From JBEISR01 sp044337705 (GTDB lineage Bacteria; Planctomycetota; Planctomycetia; Pirellulales; Pirellulaceae): 64,000 nucleotides of DNA. Both the position numbers and the translations under genes were made by a program. Positions 55,636 to 64,000 of the stretch are shown here, one piece after another. The notes under the pieces are model-generated. The model was given only the letters and a program-made list of their open reading frames with translations, searched no databases and was not told the DNA's origin. Within the stretch, counting starts at the first letter, position 1. Every line of letters begins with the position of its first letter. The stretch spans positions 1 through 64,000 of the forward strand of contig JBIINB010000010.1 in assembly GCA_044337705.1 (NCBI GenBank), read 5' to 3'.

Positions 55636-58338
55636 TCATGGATTCTCCGGGCCCCAGATTTCCCATTCGGTCAGCCCCGTTTTGGACTCTCCGCGATGCT
55701 GGAACGTGGCGCGGACCTTGGAGAGGGTGACAGGTTCCAGGAGCACCTGGTTGGCTCGGCCACCCGACGGGCTCTGTGGGGTGCGACCGCGTTCCTTCAG
55801 CGGTTGCCAGGCGTTATCGATCCAGCCTTCCAGGAGGAACGACTCCGGCGGCTGCACACCACCGCGATCATCATAGAAATAGAGCTCCATCCTCGCGACG
55901 GTTTTCGGTTCGCCGAAATCGACTTCCAGCCAGTCGCTGGGAGTCTTGGAAGACCAGCTGGTCCATCGATTGTGTGGTTTGGCGTCGAGGCTGTAGAGAC
56001 CGTCGATCGCCTGTTCCGCACGATCGTAAGGGGAGGTGAAGGAGGCGGAGATTTTTGGGTACTCGGCTCCCTCAAGGCGGACTGCTAGGTTGCCTGGTCG
56101 GCCGGGGGCTGGGGACCAAGCTTCCCCTGTGCGGCTCCAGCACTCCACCTCAGAGAGGCCGACTTGTCGACCTGGCCTGGGGATCAGCACAATTTTCACC
56201 CTTTGGGCGCGCTGGGGTGCCAGTTCGATCCATAGCGGGCGATGTCCCCACGAGGAATCGGATGCTGCAGCTTCTTGGGTAGAGACTACCTGCCACTGCC
56301 CTGAAGACGATTCGACCTCGACTCGCACTTCGGCGGGTGCTTGGATCGGTTGATCGGTGCCGTCGTCCAGCAGATAGAGCCCCACCGTCTCGAAGGCGCG
56401 GGGCGTTCCGAAATCGATCTGCAGCCATGCGGCTTGGTCCTTATGGGCTGGATCGCTTGCCCATCGATTGGGCGGATGCTGCAGGTACCAGTAGTTGCCA
56501 TCGTTTAGATCGTTGGCGCGGGTACCTGGCGCGGAACTGCTGACGGTGACTTCGGGGAAGGGGCTTAGAGAGTTGTTGACTGCGACGTTGATGGGACGAG
56601 GTGGCTTGGGGGATTTCTGATCTACCGCAAGGCTATTGGTGTCCAGGCGGATCGGTTCCACGCGATCGCTGCGATGGACCAAGTTTCCGTCGCGGAAGAT
56701 TTGCCATCCCTTCCCCTTCCCATAACGAGTTCCATCGCGGTCCCAAAGGATGGACCATTGTCTGCCGTGGACCACCAGGTTGTCGACAGCCCACCAGTCC
56801 CATTGGGGATCGGCAAGGGGATGGAGTACGAGGGCATTTTCTTCGGGCAGGATTCCAACGAGATCGGAGAGGATCAGGTCGACATAGCAGCTGTGAAAGT
56901 AGTGTTCGCTGTGGTTGTAGTTGTCGTGCCCTTCCCACGATCCCGTATCGGGATTGCAGGCCTCGGCGATGTACGGCTTGCCATCTTTTCGATGGGTTTT
57001 TGCGTAGGTCCGCAGGAGCGTGCGATAGTCTTCGGCATCGATCACCTTCGGATCGTAGTGACGAACGACGTTGGCCATTGCCTGCAGCGTCTGGGCTGTG
57101 GCGTAGGGCCACGACTGGCCCGACCAGAAGCAGCAGGATTTGGAGAGCAGGTACATCGGATCGTTGTGTTCGACGCTTCGTGGCCCGAATGGTGCTTGAA
57201 AGTACTCCGGGTCGATCAGGAAGCGCCATGCGGCTTCATATCCTCTACCTGGCTCGGGGATCGAAAACTGCCAGGGCACGTAGCCGATCAATTCGCGTCC
57301 ATGGGGGCTTCCTGCGAACCGCCCCGACTGGTGAGTCAGAGAACCTGCCTGGATGGTGTGGCCCTCGTGGGTTTCGTCGCGTAGGAATTTCTGGAGGAAG
57401 AACGAGCGGTCGGGATCCCAGAGTCGCTGCTGGATGTTGGACCGGACCCTAGCGGCCTGCTGCCGCAGCGCGTCCGCCTGATCAGACCGACCGGCCCAGT
57501 CGCATACCGTCGCAAGGGCCATTGCATCGGCGTAGAGATACGAATTGAGCGTAGGGCGGAATCCTGGAGCGCCTCGCAGGGGATCGGATGTTTGCCGGCT
57601 GTTGATGTTCAGTTCCATGCCATCGTCGTGACCGGTCTGCCAGAACATGCCTTCGGTTTCCGACCAGTGTCGGTCGACCCAGCCTTGATGATTTTTTAGA
57701 AGGTCATCCAGCAAGTCGATCAGAAAGGCGCGGTCGGGATGAACATGGTGAAGATCCAGGCTAGCGGCCGCCAGCCAGCAGCTGTAATTGCGGGGCTCGG
57801 CCCCCGGAGTCCGAAACCAGTAGCGAGCATAGTCGCGCGCGATGTCGGGAGACCTCATCCACCGCAGTTCTTGGATCTGGTGTCCTGCCGGGCAGCTGAT
57901 CGCGCCATAGGTCCCAGACCAGAAGGGGCGGTCGATGAACTCTGTCGATGCATATCCATCGATGGGTGATCCATAGACCAGATGTTTGGTCACCAGCTCC
58001 CAGCGATAGTAGTAGATTTCCGTCAGATCGCGATCGGGGCATTCAAACAGCGGGATTTGCCAGCCAAACCAATTGGAATCGCGATTATCCCAGAAGTCAT
58101 AGCGATCAAAAGCCTGCTGGATCTGCAGCACCTGGTTTCTAGGTTCTGGCGTGATCTGCGACAGGTGGGCAGGGCGATCGACAGGCGAGGACCGCTGAGC
58201 CGAAAGGTCGCTGGTTCCTAGAATCAGGAAGACGGCCAGAGCAAGCGGCGTGTGGAGGGCAAAGCCGTCGGTCATCAGGAGGCGGAGGAGGGCGCAGAGT
58301 CGAGCCGTGGAGCGAATGAGCGTGCGGTGAGCAGTCAT
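55636..58338 (-). CDS. Exported alpha/alpha-toroid glycoside hydrolase-like protein with two discoidin (F5/8 type C) domains
   Basis: A 900-residue secreted protein. A signal segment (about 22-48) precedes an MGH1/GH63-type toroid (about 55-590) with WDNRDSNWFGWQIPLFEC, YASTEFIDRPFWSGTYG, GMELNINSRQTSDPLRGAPGF and SWEGHDNYNHSEHYFHSCYVDLI. Two F5/8 type C-like domains follow (about 600-745 and 750-900), each with a discoidin core: WLQIDFGTPRAFETVGLYLLDDG and WLEVDFGEPKTVARMELYFYDDRGG. The natural role is glycan binding and cleavage; the substrate is unknown. AGGA about 10 bases upstream supports the ATG at 58338; an ATG at 58275 lies in frame and would start at the signal peptide. It is divergent from the moxR operon. 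Confidence 0.88.
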   Translation of the reverse strand: MTAHRTLIRSTARLCALLRLLMTDGFALHTPLALAVFLILGTSDLSAQRSSPVDRPAHLSQITPEPRNQVLQIQQAFDRYDFWDNRDSNWFGWQIPLFECPDRDLTEIYYYRWELVTKHLVYGSPIDGYASTEFIDRPFWSGTYGAISCPAGHQIQELRWMRSPDIARDYARYWFRTPGAEPRNYSCWLAAASLDLHHVHPDRAFLIDLLDDLLKNHQGWVDRHWSETEGMFWQTGHDDGMELNINSRQTSDPLRGAPGFRPTLNSYLYADAMALATVCDWAGRSDQADALRQQAARVRSNIQQRLWDPDRSFFLQKFLRDETHEGHTIQAGSLTHQSGRFAGSPHGRELIGYVPWQFSIPEPGRGYEAAWRFLIDPEYFQAPFGPRSVEHNDPMYLLSKSCCFWSGQSWPYATAQTLQAMANVVRHYDPKVIDAEDYRTLLRTYAKTHRKDGKPYIAEACNPDTGSWEGHDNYNHSEHYFHSCYVDLILSDLVGILPEENALVLHPLADPQWDWWAVDNLVVHGRQWSILWDRDGTRYGKGKGWQIFRDGNLVHRSDRVEPIRLDTNSLAVDQKSPKPPRPINVAVNNSLSPFPEVTVSSSAPGTRANDLNDGNYWYLQHPPNRWASDPAHKDQAAWLQIDFGTPRAFETVGLYLLDDGTDQPIQAPAEVRVEVESSSGQWQVVSTQEAAASDSSWGHRPLWIELAPQRAQRVKIVLIPRPGRQVGLSEVECWSRTGEAWSPAPGRPGNLAVRLEGAEYPKISASFTSPYDRAEQAIDGLYSLDAKPHNRWTSWSSKTPSDWLEVDFGEPKTVARMELYFYDDRGGVQPPESFLLEGWIDNAWQPLKERGRTPQSPSGGRANQVLLEPVTLSKVRATFQHRGESKTGLTEWEIWGPENP

Positions 58339-58642
58339 GCCAAGGCGATCCTAAGAAGCTTGATTGCGGGAAAGCGTACGACGCGCGAAGTTGTCAGTTT
58401 AGCCGACAGGCAGCGAGAAGTTAGTCCGGCGCGACCTTCAAATTTGAGGGGATTTCATCGTCGGACAAAATCAGAGGCTCGGCGATGGGATACAATTTTT
58501 ACAGGTGGCCACGGCGCACGCAGCGGAGATTGTCCGTCCAGGGCCGAAGTCGCGTGGGGATGTACGAGGCACCGCCGAAGGTTAGCGGCCTGGATGTTCC
58601 GGTGTTCGTCTTTTCTTATCTGTTAGCAGGCCCGGAGCGACC
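58339..58642. other. Divergent intergenic region upstream of the moxR operon
   Basis: About 304 bases between the glycosidase-like gene (minus) and moxR (plus). A TACAAT hexamer at 58491-58496 is a possible -10 element for moxR, but without a convincing -35. Nothing else is recognised. Confidence 0.4.
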
Positions 58643-59584
58643 ATGAGCCCAGGGATTGAAGAAATCATCCAGCGTTTGCAAAGCAACATGGAGTCGGTGG
58701 TGCTCGGTAAGTCGGAGGTGGTCAAGCTGACCCTGGTGGCGTTGCTGGCCGGGGACCACTTGCTGCTAGAGGATGTGCCGGGCGTTGGCAAGACGCTGTT
58801 GGGTAAGGCGTTGGCGCGGAGCATCGAGGGGAAGTTCAACCGCATCCAGTTCACCCCCGATCTGCTTCCCAGCGACATTGTGGGAAGCAGTGTCTTTCAT
58901 GCGTCGGATGGGGAATTCCGATTTCATCCGGGCCCTATTTTCGCGCATGTGGTCCTGGGGGATGAAATCAACCGGGCTCCTCCGAAGACGCAGAGCGCGC
59001 TGCTGGAGGCGATGAGTGAGCGGCAGGTGAGCGTGGACGGGACGACACACAAGTTGCCTGATCCATTCCTGGTGATCGCGACGCAGAACCCCTACGAGTT
59101 CGAAGGGACCTACCTTCTCCCCGAAAGTCAGCTCGATCGATTCCTTCTGCGGATCAAGGTCGGGTATCCGCCGCGTGAGGTGGAGCGGCAGGTATTCCGA
59201 TCGCATCAGGCGGGCGAACCGGTCGAATCGCTTCCCAGCGTGGCATCGGTCTCCGACGTCCTGAAAATTCAGGAAGCTGTCCGAGCTATCCATGCGGACG
59301 ATAGCGTCCTGGATTACCTGCAAGATATCGTCGAGGGGACTCGCAATCATCGCCGCATCTCGGTGGGGCTCAGTACTCGAGGAGCGCTTGGACTGTACCG
59401 CGCTGGTCAGGCATTCGCCCTGCTGGAACGGCGCAGCTACATCATCCCGGACGACATTAAAAGACTTGCGGTGCCGGTGATCGCACATCGTCTAATTCCC
59501 GAGGGATTCAGCGCGGGGACGGAACGAGACGCTACCGAATCGATGGTGGAAGAGATCCTGGCTGGAATTCGAGTTCCCGTATGA
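58643..59584 (+). CDS. MoxR-family AAA ATPase
   Basis: A 313-residue MoxR-type AAA+ ATPase, typically a chaperone-like maturation factor for envelope or metalloprotein complexes. Walker A is DVPGVGKT (44-51), Walker B LGDEINRAPPKTQSALLEAMSE, sensor 1 region VIATQNPYEFEGTYLLPESQLDRF, and a C-terminal lid with STRGALGLYRAGQAFALLERR. The PGVGKT and ATQNP blocks identify MoxR. It heads an operon with the DUF58 and transglutaminase genes; its stop overlaps an ATG (ATGA). This three-gene set is widespread; its cellular role in planctomycetes is not known. Confidence 0.95.
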   Translation: MSPGIEEIIQRLQSNMESVVLGKSEVVKLTLVALLAGDHLLLEDVPGVGKTLLGKALARSIEGKFNRIQFTPDLLPSDIVGSSVFHASDGEFRFHPGPIFAHVVLGDEINRAPPKTQSALLEAMSERQVSVDGTTHKLPDPFLVIATQNPYEFEGTYLLPESQLDRFLLRIKVGYPPREVERQVFRSHQAGEPVESLPSVASVSDVLKIQEAVRAIHADDSVLDYLQDIVEGTRNHRRISVGLSTRGALGLYRAGQAFALLERRSYIIPDDIKRLAVPVIAHRLIPEGFSAGTERDATESMVEEILAGIRVPV

Positions 59585-59743
59585 TGGAGGAGGCTCGCCG
59601 GATGACTTGCTGCGACGTCCGATCGATGAAGTCTCATGGAGTCCACGGCGAGAACTCAGTCCACGGTGAGGACAGTGGCGAAGAAGTTGATTTTGGCGGT
59701 AGATATCGATGGGATGCACGGATCGAAGGTTCAGGGTGGTGCA

Positions 59744-60988
59744 ATGGAAAGCGACCGGGACCGACGGGACGAAGAAGACTGCAATGGACACCTGGAGGTG
59801 GGCGTCCCGCATACCCGATGGACGAGGGAAGGGTTCAACTTTTCTGCTTTGGTGGTTTTCATTTTGGTGGGCGCGATTCTGCGCGACGTTAATTTGCTGG
59901 TGGTGCTGGCAGGGATACTGTTTGCATTTTTTCTTCTGCAGTGGCGTCTTGGTGTGAAGAATCTTTCCTGGCTGGTGATGGAGCGGCGGGTAGAGTCTCG
60001 TCCTGTCGCTCGCAAGCCCTTCGAAGTGCGTTGGGAGGTCCATAACCCGCGGCGCTGGATTGCGGCATCGATGCTGGAGCTTCACGACCGGATGATCCCG
60101 CCGCGCAAGCCTGGAGCTGAAAAGCCGCGTGAAGTCTCGATGCGACTGTTCTTTCCCAAGGTGGTTGGTGGGGGAGTCGAACAGATCGCATCGCAGTGTG
60201 TCTGTGAGGAGCGGGGGCTTTATCGATGGGGACCGATGGAGATCCATTCGCGTTTCCCGCTGGGATTACTTTGTGCGAAAAGTCGAGCTGGTGGAATCGA
60301 TGCCCTGCCGGTCCGCCCTCCTCTGGGGACGTTGCGGAGCGGATGGCAGCGTGTTCTGGCGGCCGAGCAATCGGCAGGATGGAGTGCGCGCCGGGCCAGT
60401 GCGGTACAGGAGGGGGATCCATCGGGTCTGCGCGATTTTCAGCCGGGCGATCCAAGAAAGTGGATTCATTGGAGGAGTTCGGCCAAGCGTGGTGCGCTGC
60501 AGGTGCGGCAGTTCCAGCGCGAGGATTCCTTCCCCGCCGGAATTCTGATCGATCTATACGATGGGGGAGGTCCAGCGTCCGTTTTGGATGAGACATTGGA
60601 GTTTGCAGCGACGCTGGTCAAGCATCTGGTGGATGTCGGGGCTTCCGGGCTTCAGGTGGTCCTGGTCGACCGGGGGCAAGTCGTTCATTTTGCGATTGGT
60701 TCGGGGAGAGGATTTGACCGATTGTGGGCTTATCTGGCCGAAGTGGAGGGGGCGGATTCCGATGCATGGCGATTGGGGTGGAAGGAGTTGACTGGTCGGG
60801 GCGTGCCCGCTTCGAGAATATGGGTGATCAGTCCCCGCTCGATGGGGTTGGGGCTTTCCCATCTGCAGGCTGCCGGTAGCCGGCCGGTTGCAGCATCAGA
60901 GGGACTGCCGGGTGGCCAGAGGCCAGCAGCGTGGATTCATGGATCGGGAGTGGTAGTCCAATCGATTTTTCAGAGATACATGCCATGA
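59744..60988 (+). CDS. DUF58 domain membrane protein
   Basis: A DUF58 protein of about 414 residues. Two hydrophobic helices lie near the N-terminus (FSALVVFILVGAILR and LLVVLAGILFAFFLLQW). The DUF58 core is GDPSGLRDFQPGDPRKWIHWRSSAKRGALQVRQFQRE near residues 220-260, and the C-terminal part has a von Willebrand A-like pattern (GILIDLYDGGG). The start is uncertain: ATGs at 59636, 59714 and 59744 and a GTG at 59684 with GAGG nearby are all in frame. It is coupled to the MoxR gene upstream, and its stop overlaps the transglutaminase start (ATGA). DUF58 proteins accompany MoxR ATPases. Confidence 0.88.
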   Translation: MESDRDRRDEEDCNGHLEVGVPHTRWTREGFNFSALVVFILVGAILRDVNLLVVLAGILFAFFLLQWRLGVKNLSWLVMERRVESRPVARKPFEVRWEVHNPRRWIAASMLELHDRMIPPRKPGAEKPREVSMRLFFPKVVGGGVEQIASQCVCEERGLYRWGPMEIHSRFPLGLLCAKSRAGGIDALPVRPPLGTLRSGWQRVLAAEQSAGWSARRASAVQEGDPSGLRDFQPGDPRKWIHWRSSAKRGALQVRQFQREDSFPAGILIDLYDGGGPASVLDETLEFAATLVKHLVDVGASGLQVVLVDRGQVVHFAIGSGRGFDRLWAYLAEVEGADSDAWRLGWKELTGRGVPASRIWVISPRSMGLGLSHLQAAGSRPVAASEGLPGGQRPAAWIHGSGVVVQSIFQRYMP

Positions 60989-63498
60989 GCGAATCGGCCA
61001 TCGGAACAAGCAAGCCATTCGATGTGAGGCATTTCCGTCTTGCGATTCTGATGGGATCGTTGGCGATTCTGGCGGCGGTGTTGGTAGGCCTGGGGGCTGG
61101 TGCTTTTGATTTGACACTGCAGGTGATTGTGGCGGTCATTGCGTCGTGGATTTATACCGATCGCCTCCAGTGGATCCGGCTTCCCAAACTGCTCGTCTAT
61201 GTATTGATGAATGCGGGGGCAATTCTCGCGATTCGCGAGTATCTGACGGCGGGAGAGCAGTTTCAATTGGTGTCAGTGGCCAAGCTGCTGATTTACGCGC
61301 AGATCCCACTGCTGTTTCAAGTCAAGTCCTCTCGTACCTTCGAACAGATCGGAGTATTCGTCTTATTGGAACTGGTGGTTGCCTGCCTGCTGAATGAACG
61401 GCTGATATTCGGAATCTTTCTGATTCCGGCGATCGCACTGAGTGTCACATTACTGCTTCATCAATCGCAGCTGATCGCACAGGAACGAGCCGTCGGGATG
61501 ATGGTGGAGCCTCGGGGATGGAAGGAGCGATGGAATCGTTGGATAGGTCGGGAGCGGCAGCCTTTGGAGACGACGGTGCGGCTATCGGGAGGTTTGTGGC
61601 AGGAGTCGTCAGGAGGGCGGGGATGGTGGTTCGATCAGTCGTTGCCGCTGGCCGCTGCCACCCTGCTCTTTTCGGTCCTCTATTTCTATGCCTTCCCGAG
61701 GCTGAACCATGGCTTTTACTCCCATCGTGGCTTGGGGGAGGCATCGATCGGATTCAATGATTCGATGACGCTGGATCAGGTCGGATCGCTGTTGCAGAAC
61801 GACGCGGTGGTGCTGAGGATTGAATTTGAGACGCTCCAGGGGGCACCCTATGAACCTTCCGAGCCACCTTATCTTCGGGGAGTCAGTCTTTCGGAGTATC
61901 GGCCTAACGGCGATCGGGGCTACTGGTTTCAGGGTGATTTGAGCGAGTACCTGATGGACCAGCAAGGGAAGCAATTGCCGCCAGAGTCTCTGGTGAGGGA
62001 TTCGCTCCGCGACCTAGCCGATCCGGTGGTGGCTAGGATCCATGATTCCGGATCGACGGGCGCCTACTCGATGGTGGTCGCGCCATTCTTCCGACACGAT
62101 GATTCGGTGCAGTCGGAGATGATGCGTAAGGTGTGGCAGCTGAGCGACCGGCAGATTACTGGGTTCAGTCAGAAGGTGCGCCGTACCTACAGCTTTCGAA
62201 CCACCGCCTTCCAGCGGGGCATGCAGACGCGATGGATGGCCGACAGCGATGAGTATTTCACCGATGAGGAGAAGCGAAGCCCCGGAAATCCCGAGGACCC
62301 ACGGCTTTTCACACGTCACCAGTGGAGCCAGCTCACTAGGTACCATCCCAGTCGGATGCGAGGCGTGCTGGAGTGCCGGGATCGGATCTTGAAGCTGGAG
62401 GAATTGGTGGAGTCGAATCCTGTGGAGCAGGCTTTTGCGATCGAGCGCTACCTGAACTCCGGGAGGGAATTCCAATACACCCTCGACTTGAATCTTCCTC
62501 GCGATCCGCTGCTGGATCCGATTGAGGATTTTGTCGTCCATCAGAAGCGAGGGCACTGCCAGTTCTTTGCCTCGGCGATGACCATGATGATGCGATCGCT
62601 GCAGGTTCCGACGCGCGTGGTCGTCGGATTTCGACCGAATGAGTACAACGACGTAGGGAACTATTTTCTGGTCCGACAGAATCATGCCCATGCGTGGTTG
62701 GAATGTTTTTTCACCAGGAAGCAACTGGAGGAGAGCGAACGGTATCCGGAATTGCCAGAGGAACTGACGGGGGCTTGGGTCCGATTCGATCCAACCCCCA
62801 CTGGGTCAGGTTCCAACGCCGGGGTGGCGATCCGGGAGCCTCAGCGCGCTACGTTTGATTTTGTCGAACATCTTTGGAAACGTTATGTGATCGATATGGA
62901 TCGATCGCATCAGACTCCGCTGATGGAGGAGTTGAGCCGATCTTCCAAGGGTATGTACCGCCAATATTATCAGAGGCTCCATGAGTGGCTGGAATCCAGT
63001 CTGCCCAAGCTGAGCGGGGGATCCAAGGCAGCTTGGATCGATCGAGCGATTGTAGGGGCGTTGTTTCTGCTGGTCCCGTTAGCGATGGGGTTGGTGCTGC
63101 TGGGGTGGATTGCTTCGCGAATGCTGTGGAGGAAGCTGAACGGTCCACCCGCGAGGCAGCTGATTTCCGACCAACGCGTACGCTGGGCCGCAGGGGCGCT
63201 GCCCTTGATGGAGTCGATGGATCGGGAAGTCTGCAGGAAAGAGGATTCGGAGACTCTCGCCGAATGGCTTGGTCGAGTTATGGAAGCGTGGCGTGGTCAA
63301 TCGGTCAGCCCTGCCAGCATCGATGCGGTTGGCAGCTTCCTTGCCAGCTACCTGACTGCACGCTACGGTGTACCGATTCCGGCGGAGTCAGCTCCTCCCT
63401 CGCAGCTGACCAATTGGCTTCAGCAGATCGGTTCGGGGCTGGATCAGTTCAGGGCATCGAGTGGCTCTGGCGAAGAGTCGGCATCCCATGGGACATGA
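60985..63498 (+). CDS. TgpA-like membrane transglutaminase protein
   Basis: An 837-residue membrane protein with about six N-terminal helices (25-180), an additional helix at about 235-255, a large periplasmic transglutaminase-like domain and a last helix near 695-720. The papain-like triad is Cys525 in KRGHCQFFASAM, His569 in NHAHAWLECF and Asp602 in WVRFDPTP. The flanking pattern is that of DUF3488/TgpA. It completes the MoxR-DUF58-TgpA operon. The ATG at 60985 overlaps the DUF58 stop as ATGA, and its own stop overlaps the cmk start the same way, so four genes are coupled. Substrates are unknown; probably envelope protein cross-linking or proteolysis. Confidence 0.93.
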   Translation: MSESAIGTSKPFDVRHFRLAILMGSLAILAAVLVGLGAGAFDLTLQVIVAVIASWIYTDRLQWIRLPKLLVYVLMNAGAILAIREYLTAGEQFQLVSVAKLLIYAQIPLLFQVKSSRTFEQIGVFVLLELVVACLLNERLIFGIFLIPAIALSVTLLLHQSQLIAQERAVGMMVEPRGWKERWNRWIGRERQPLETTVRLSGGLWQESSGGRGWWFDQSLPLAAATLLFSVLYFYAFPRLNHGFYSHRGLGEASIGFNDSMTLDQVGSLLQNDAVVLRIEFETLQGAPYEPSEPPYLRGVSLSEYRPNGDRGYWFQGDLSEYLMDQQGKQLPPESLVRDSLRDLADPVVARIHDSGSTGAYSMVVAPFFRHDDSVQSEMMRKVWQLSDRQITGFSQKVRRTYSFRTTAFQRGMQTRWMADSDEYFTDEEKRSPGNPEDPRLFTRHQWSQLTRYHPSRMRGVLECRDRILKLEELVESNPVEQAFAIERYLNSGREFQYTLDLNLPRDPLLDPIEDFVVHQKRGHCQFFASAMTMMMRSLQVPTRVVVGFRPNEYNDVGNYFLVRQNHAHAWLECFFTRKQLEESERYPELPEELTGAWVRFDPTPTGSGSNAGVAIREPQRATFDFVEHLWKRYVIDMDRSHQTPLMEELSRSSKGMYRQYYQRLHEWLESSLPKLSGGSKAAWIDRAIVGALFLLVPLAMGLVLLGWIASRMLWRKLNGPPARQLISDQRVRWAAGALPLMESMDREVCRKEDSETLAEWLGRVMEAWRGQSVSPASIDAVGSFLASYLTARYGVPIPAESAPPSQLTNWLQQIGSGLDQFRASSGSGEESASHGT

Positions 63499-64000
63499 CG
63501 CAAGGGAATGAATGCTTCATGGTGATCACTATCGATGGACCGGCTGGCGCCGGAAAGAGCACAGCAGCTGCGAAACTTGCCACGAGGCTTGGCTTCCAGT
63601 TGCTCAACACAGGTCGAATGTATCGTACCGCCGCTGCCTGGATGCTCCGCCATCGGATTTCCCCATCGGAAATCGAATGGCGATGGAAGGATGCTGTTGT
63701 CGATTGGCACGGTGATGATCTGAGAATTGACGGAGAGCTGTATCGGGCGTCGGAGCTTTCGGATGCGAGTCTTGGGCCGGCGGCTATCCAGGTGGTTGCG
63801 GCCAATCGAGCGGTACGAGAGTCGATGGTGGTCTTGCAGCGAGCTTGGTGTGAGGGGAAGCGAGTTGTATCGGAGGGGCGCGATCAGGGATCGGTGGTCT
63901 TCCCCGACTCTCCGTGCAAAATCTTCCTGACCGCTTCTGTGGAAGAACGGGCTCGGAGAAGATTTGAAGAGCTGCGTCGGAGCGGACATGATCCCAGGCT
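63495..64000 (+). CDS. cmk: Cytidylate kinase, 5' part (runs off the right edge)
   Basis: Phosphorylates CMP and dCMP. The visible 168 codons show a P-loop VITIDGPAGAGKSTAAAKLA, then LGFQLLNTGRMYRTAAAWML and, further on, GKRVVSEGRDQGSVVFPDSPCKIFLTASVEERARRRFEEL. The EGRDQGSVVFPD block is the Cmk signature. The ATG at 63495 overlaps the previous stop as ATGA; an in-frame ATG at 63519 gives the shorter start MVITIDGP with AAGGGA about 11 bases upstream. The C-terminus is outside the window. Coupling to the MoxR-DUF58-TgpA genes is positional. Confidence 0.93.
   Translation, partial: MTQGNECFMVITIDGPAGAGKSTAAAKLATRLGFQLLNTGRMYRTAAAWMLRHRISPSEIEWRWKDAVVDWHGDDLRIDGELYRASELSDASLGPAAIQVVAANRAVRESMVVLQRAWCEGKRVVSEGRDQGSVVFPDSPCKIFLTASVEERARRRFEELRRSGHDPR

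Noticed and set aside
63444..63989. Minus-strand frame of 181 codons near the right edge
   Set aside because: Antisense to cmk and the end of the transglutaminase gene; no domain.

Overview
The window is a moderately GC-rich, densely coding stretch of a planctomycete chromosome, most likely from the Pirellula/Rhodopirellula side of the phylum. The evidence is lineage-typical families: a DUF1559 prepilin-like protein, a DUF1549/DUF1553 cytochrome-like protein paired with a DUF1501 protein, a second DUF1501 protein, a sulfatase with a formylglycine motif, a PmoA-like protein, a ceramidase-like protein, a PEP-CTERM protein and an MJ0042-type zinc-ribbon membrane protein. No rRNA, tRNA, CRISPR array, phage, integrase or recognisable insertion sequence was seen. 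Both window edges cut genes: rny at the left and cmk at the right.

Layout. 1-9 kb: RNase Y (partial), MutY, a two-gene sugar-acid module (GguC/AraD1-like FAH protein, then 2-oxoglutarate semialdehyde dehydrogenase), an HtrA-like protease and an orphan DUF1501 protein. 9-18.5 kb: a Pro/Ala/Gly/Met-rich exported protein, PyrK, an RluB-type pseudouridine synthase with a long charged tail, a PEP-CTERM protein, an ABC exporter fused to DUF1854, and an unrecognised helical protein. 18.6-28 kb: a HemD-HemE fusion, a NagB-PIG-L fusion, a NIF3 protein, ScpB, a hyperacidic small protein, HemX-like plus HemA, and a MarR regulator with a clear operator-like inverted repeat. 28-38 kb: a CPA2 antiporter, ClpC with a strong terminator, a sulfatase, a metallopeptidase, a thioredoxin-fold protein, an alpha/beta hydrolase and the DUF1559 protein. 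38-48 kb: a small lipoprotein, an RluA-like protein without the usual catalytic Asp, and a long minus-strand series (MBL hydrolase, beta-propeller, NSS transporter with a 36-residue partner, PmoA-like, zinc-ribbon protein, ceramidase-like). 48-64 kb: exported MsrA with the PSD1/DUF1501 pair, ThrS, a glycosidase-like protein with two discoidin domains, the MoxR-DUF58-transglutaminase operon and cytidylate kinase.

How the genes work together. Tetrapyrrole synthesis is represented by HemA, HemX-like, and HemD and HemE on one chain, but hemB and hemC are not here. The FAH and aldehyde dehydrogenase genes form the last two steps of an oxidative pentose or sugar-acid route to 2-oxoglutarate. MoxR, DUF58 and the transglutaminase protein are translationally coupled. 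The rest is mostly housekeeping mixed with secreted degradative proteins.

I found no obviously new defence or mobile system. The best leads are enzyme variants and fusions: MutY with Glu in place of the catalytic Asp138, an RluA-like protein with Gly in place of its catalytic Asp, the HemD-HemE and ABC-DUF1854 fusions, and the tiny transporter partner. All calls are from reading the sequence; no database search was run.
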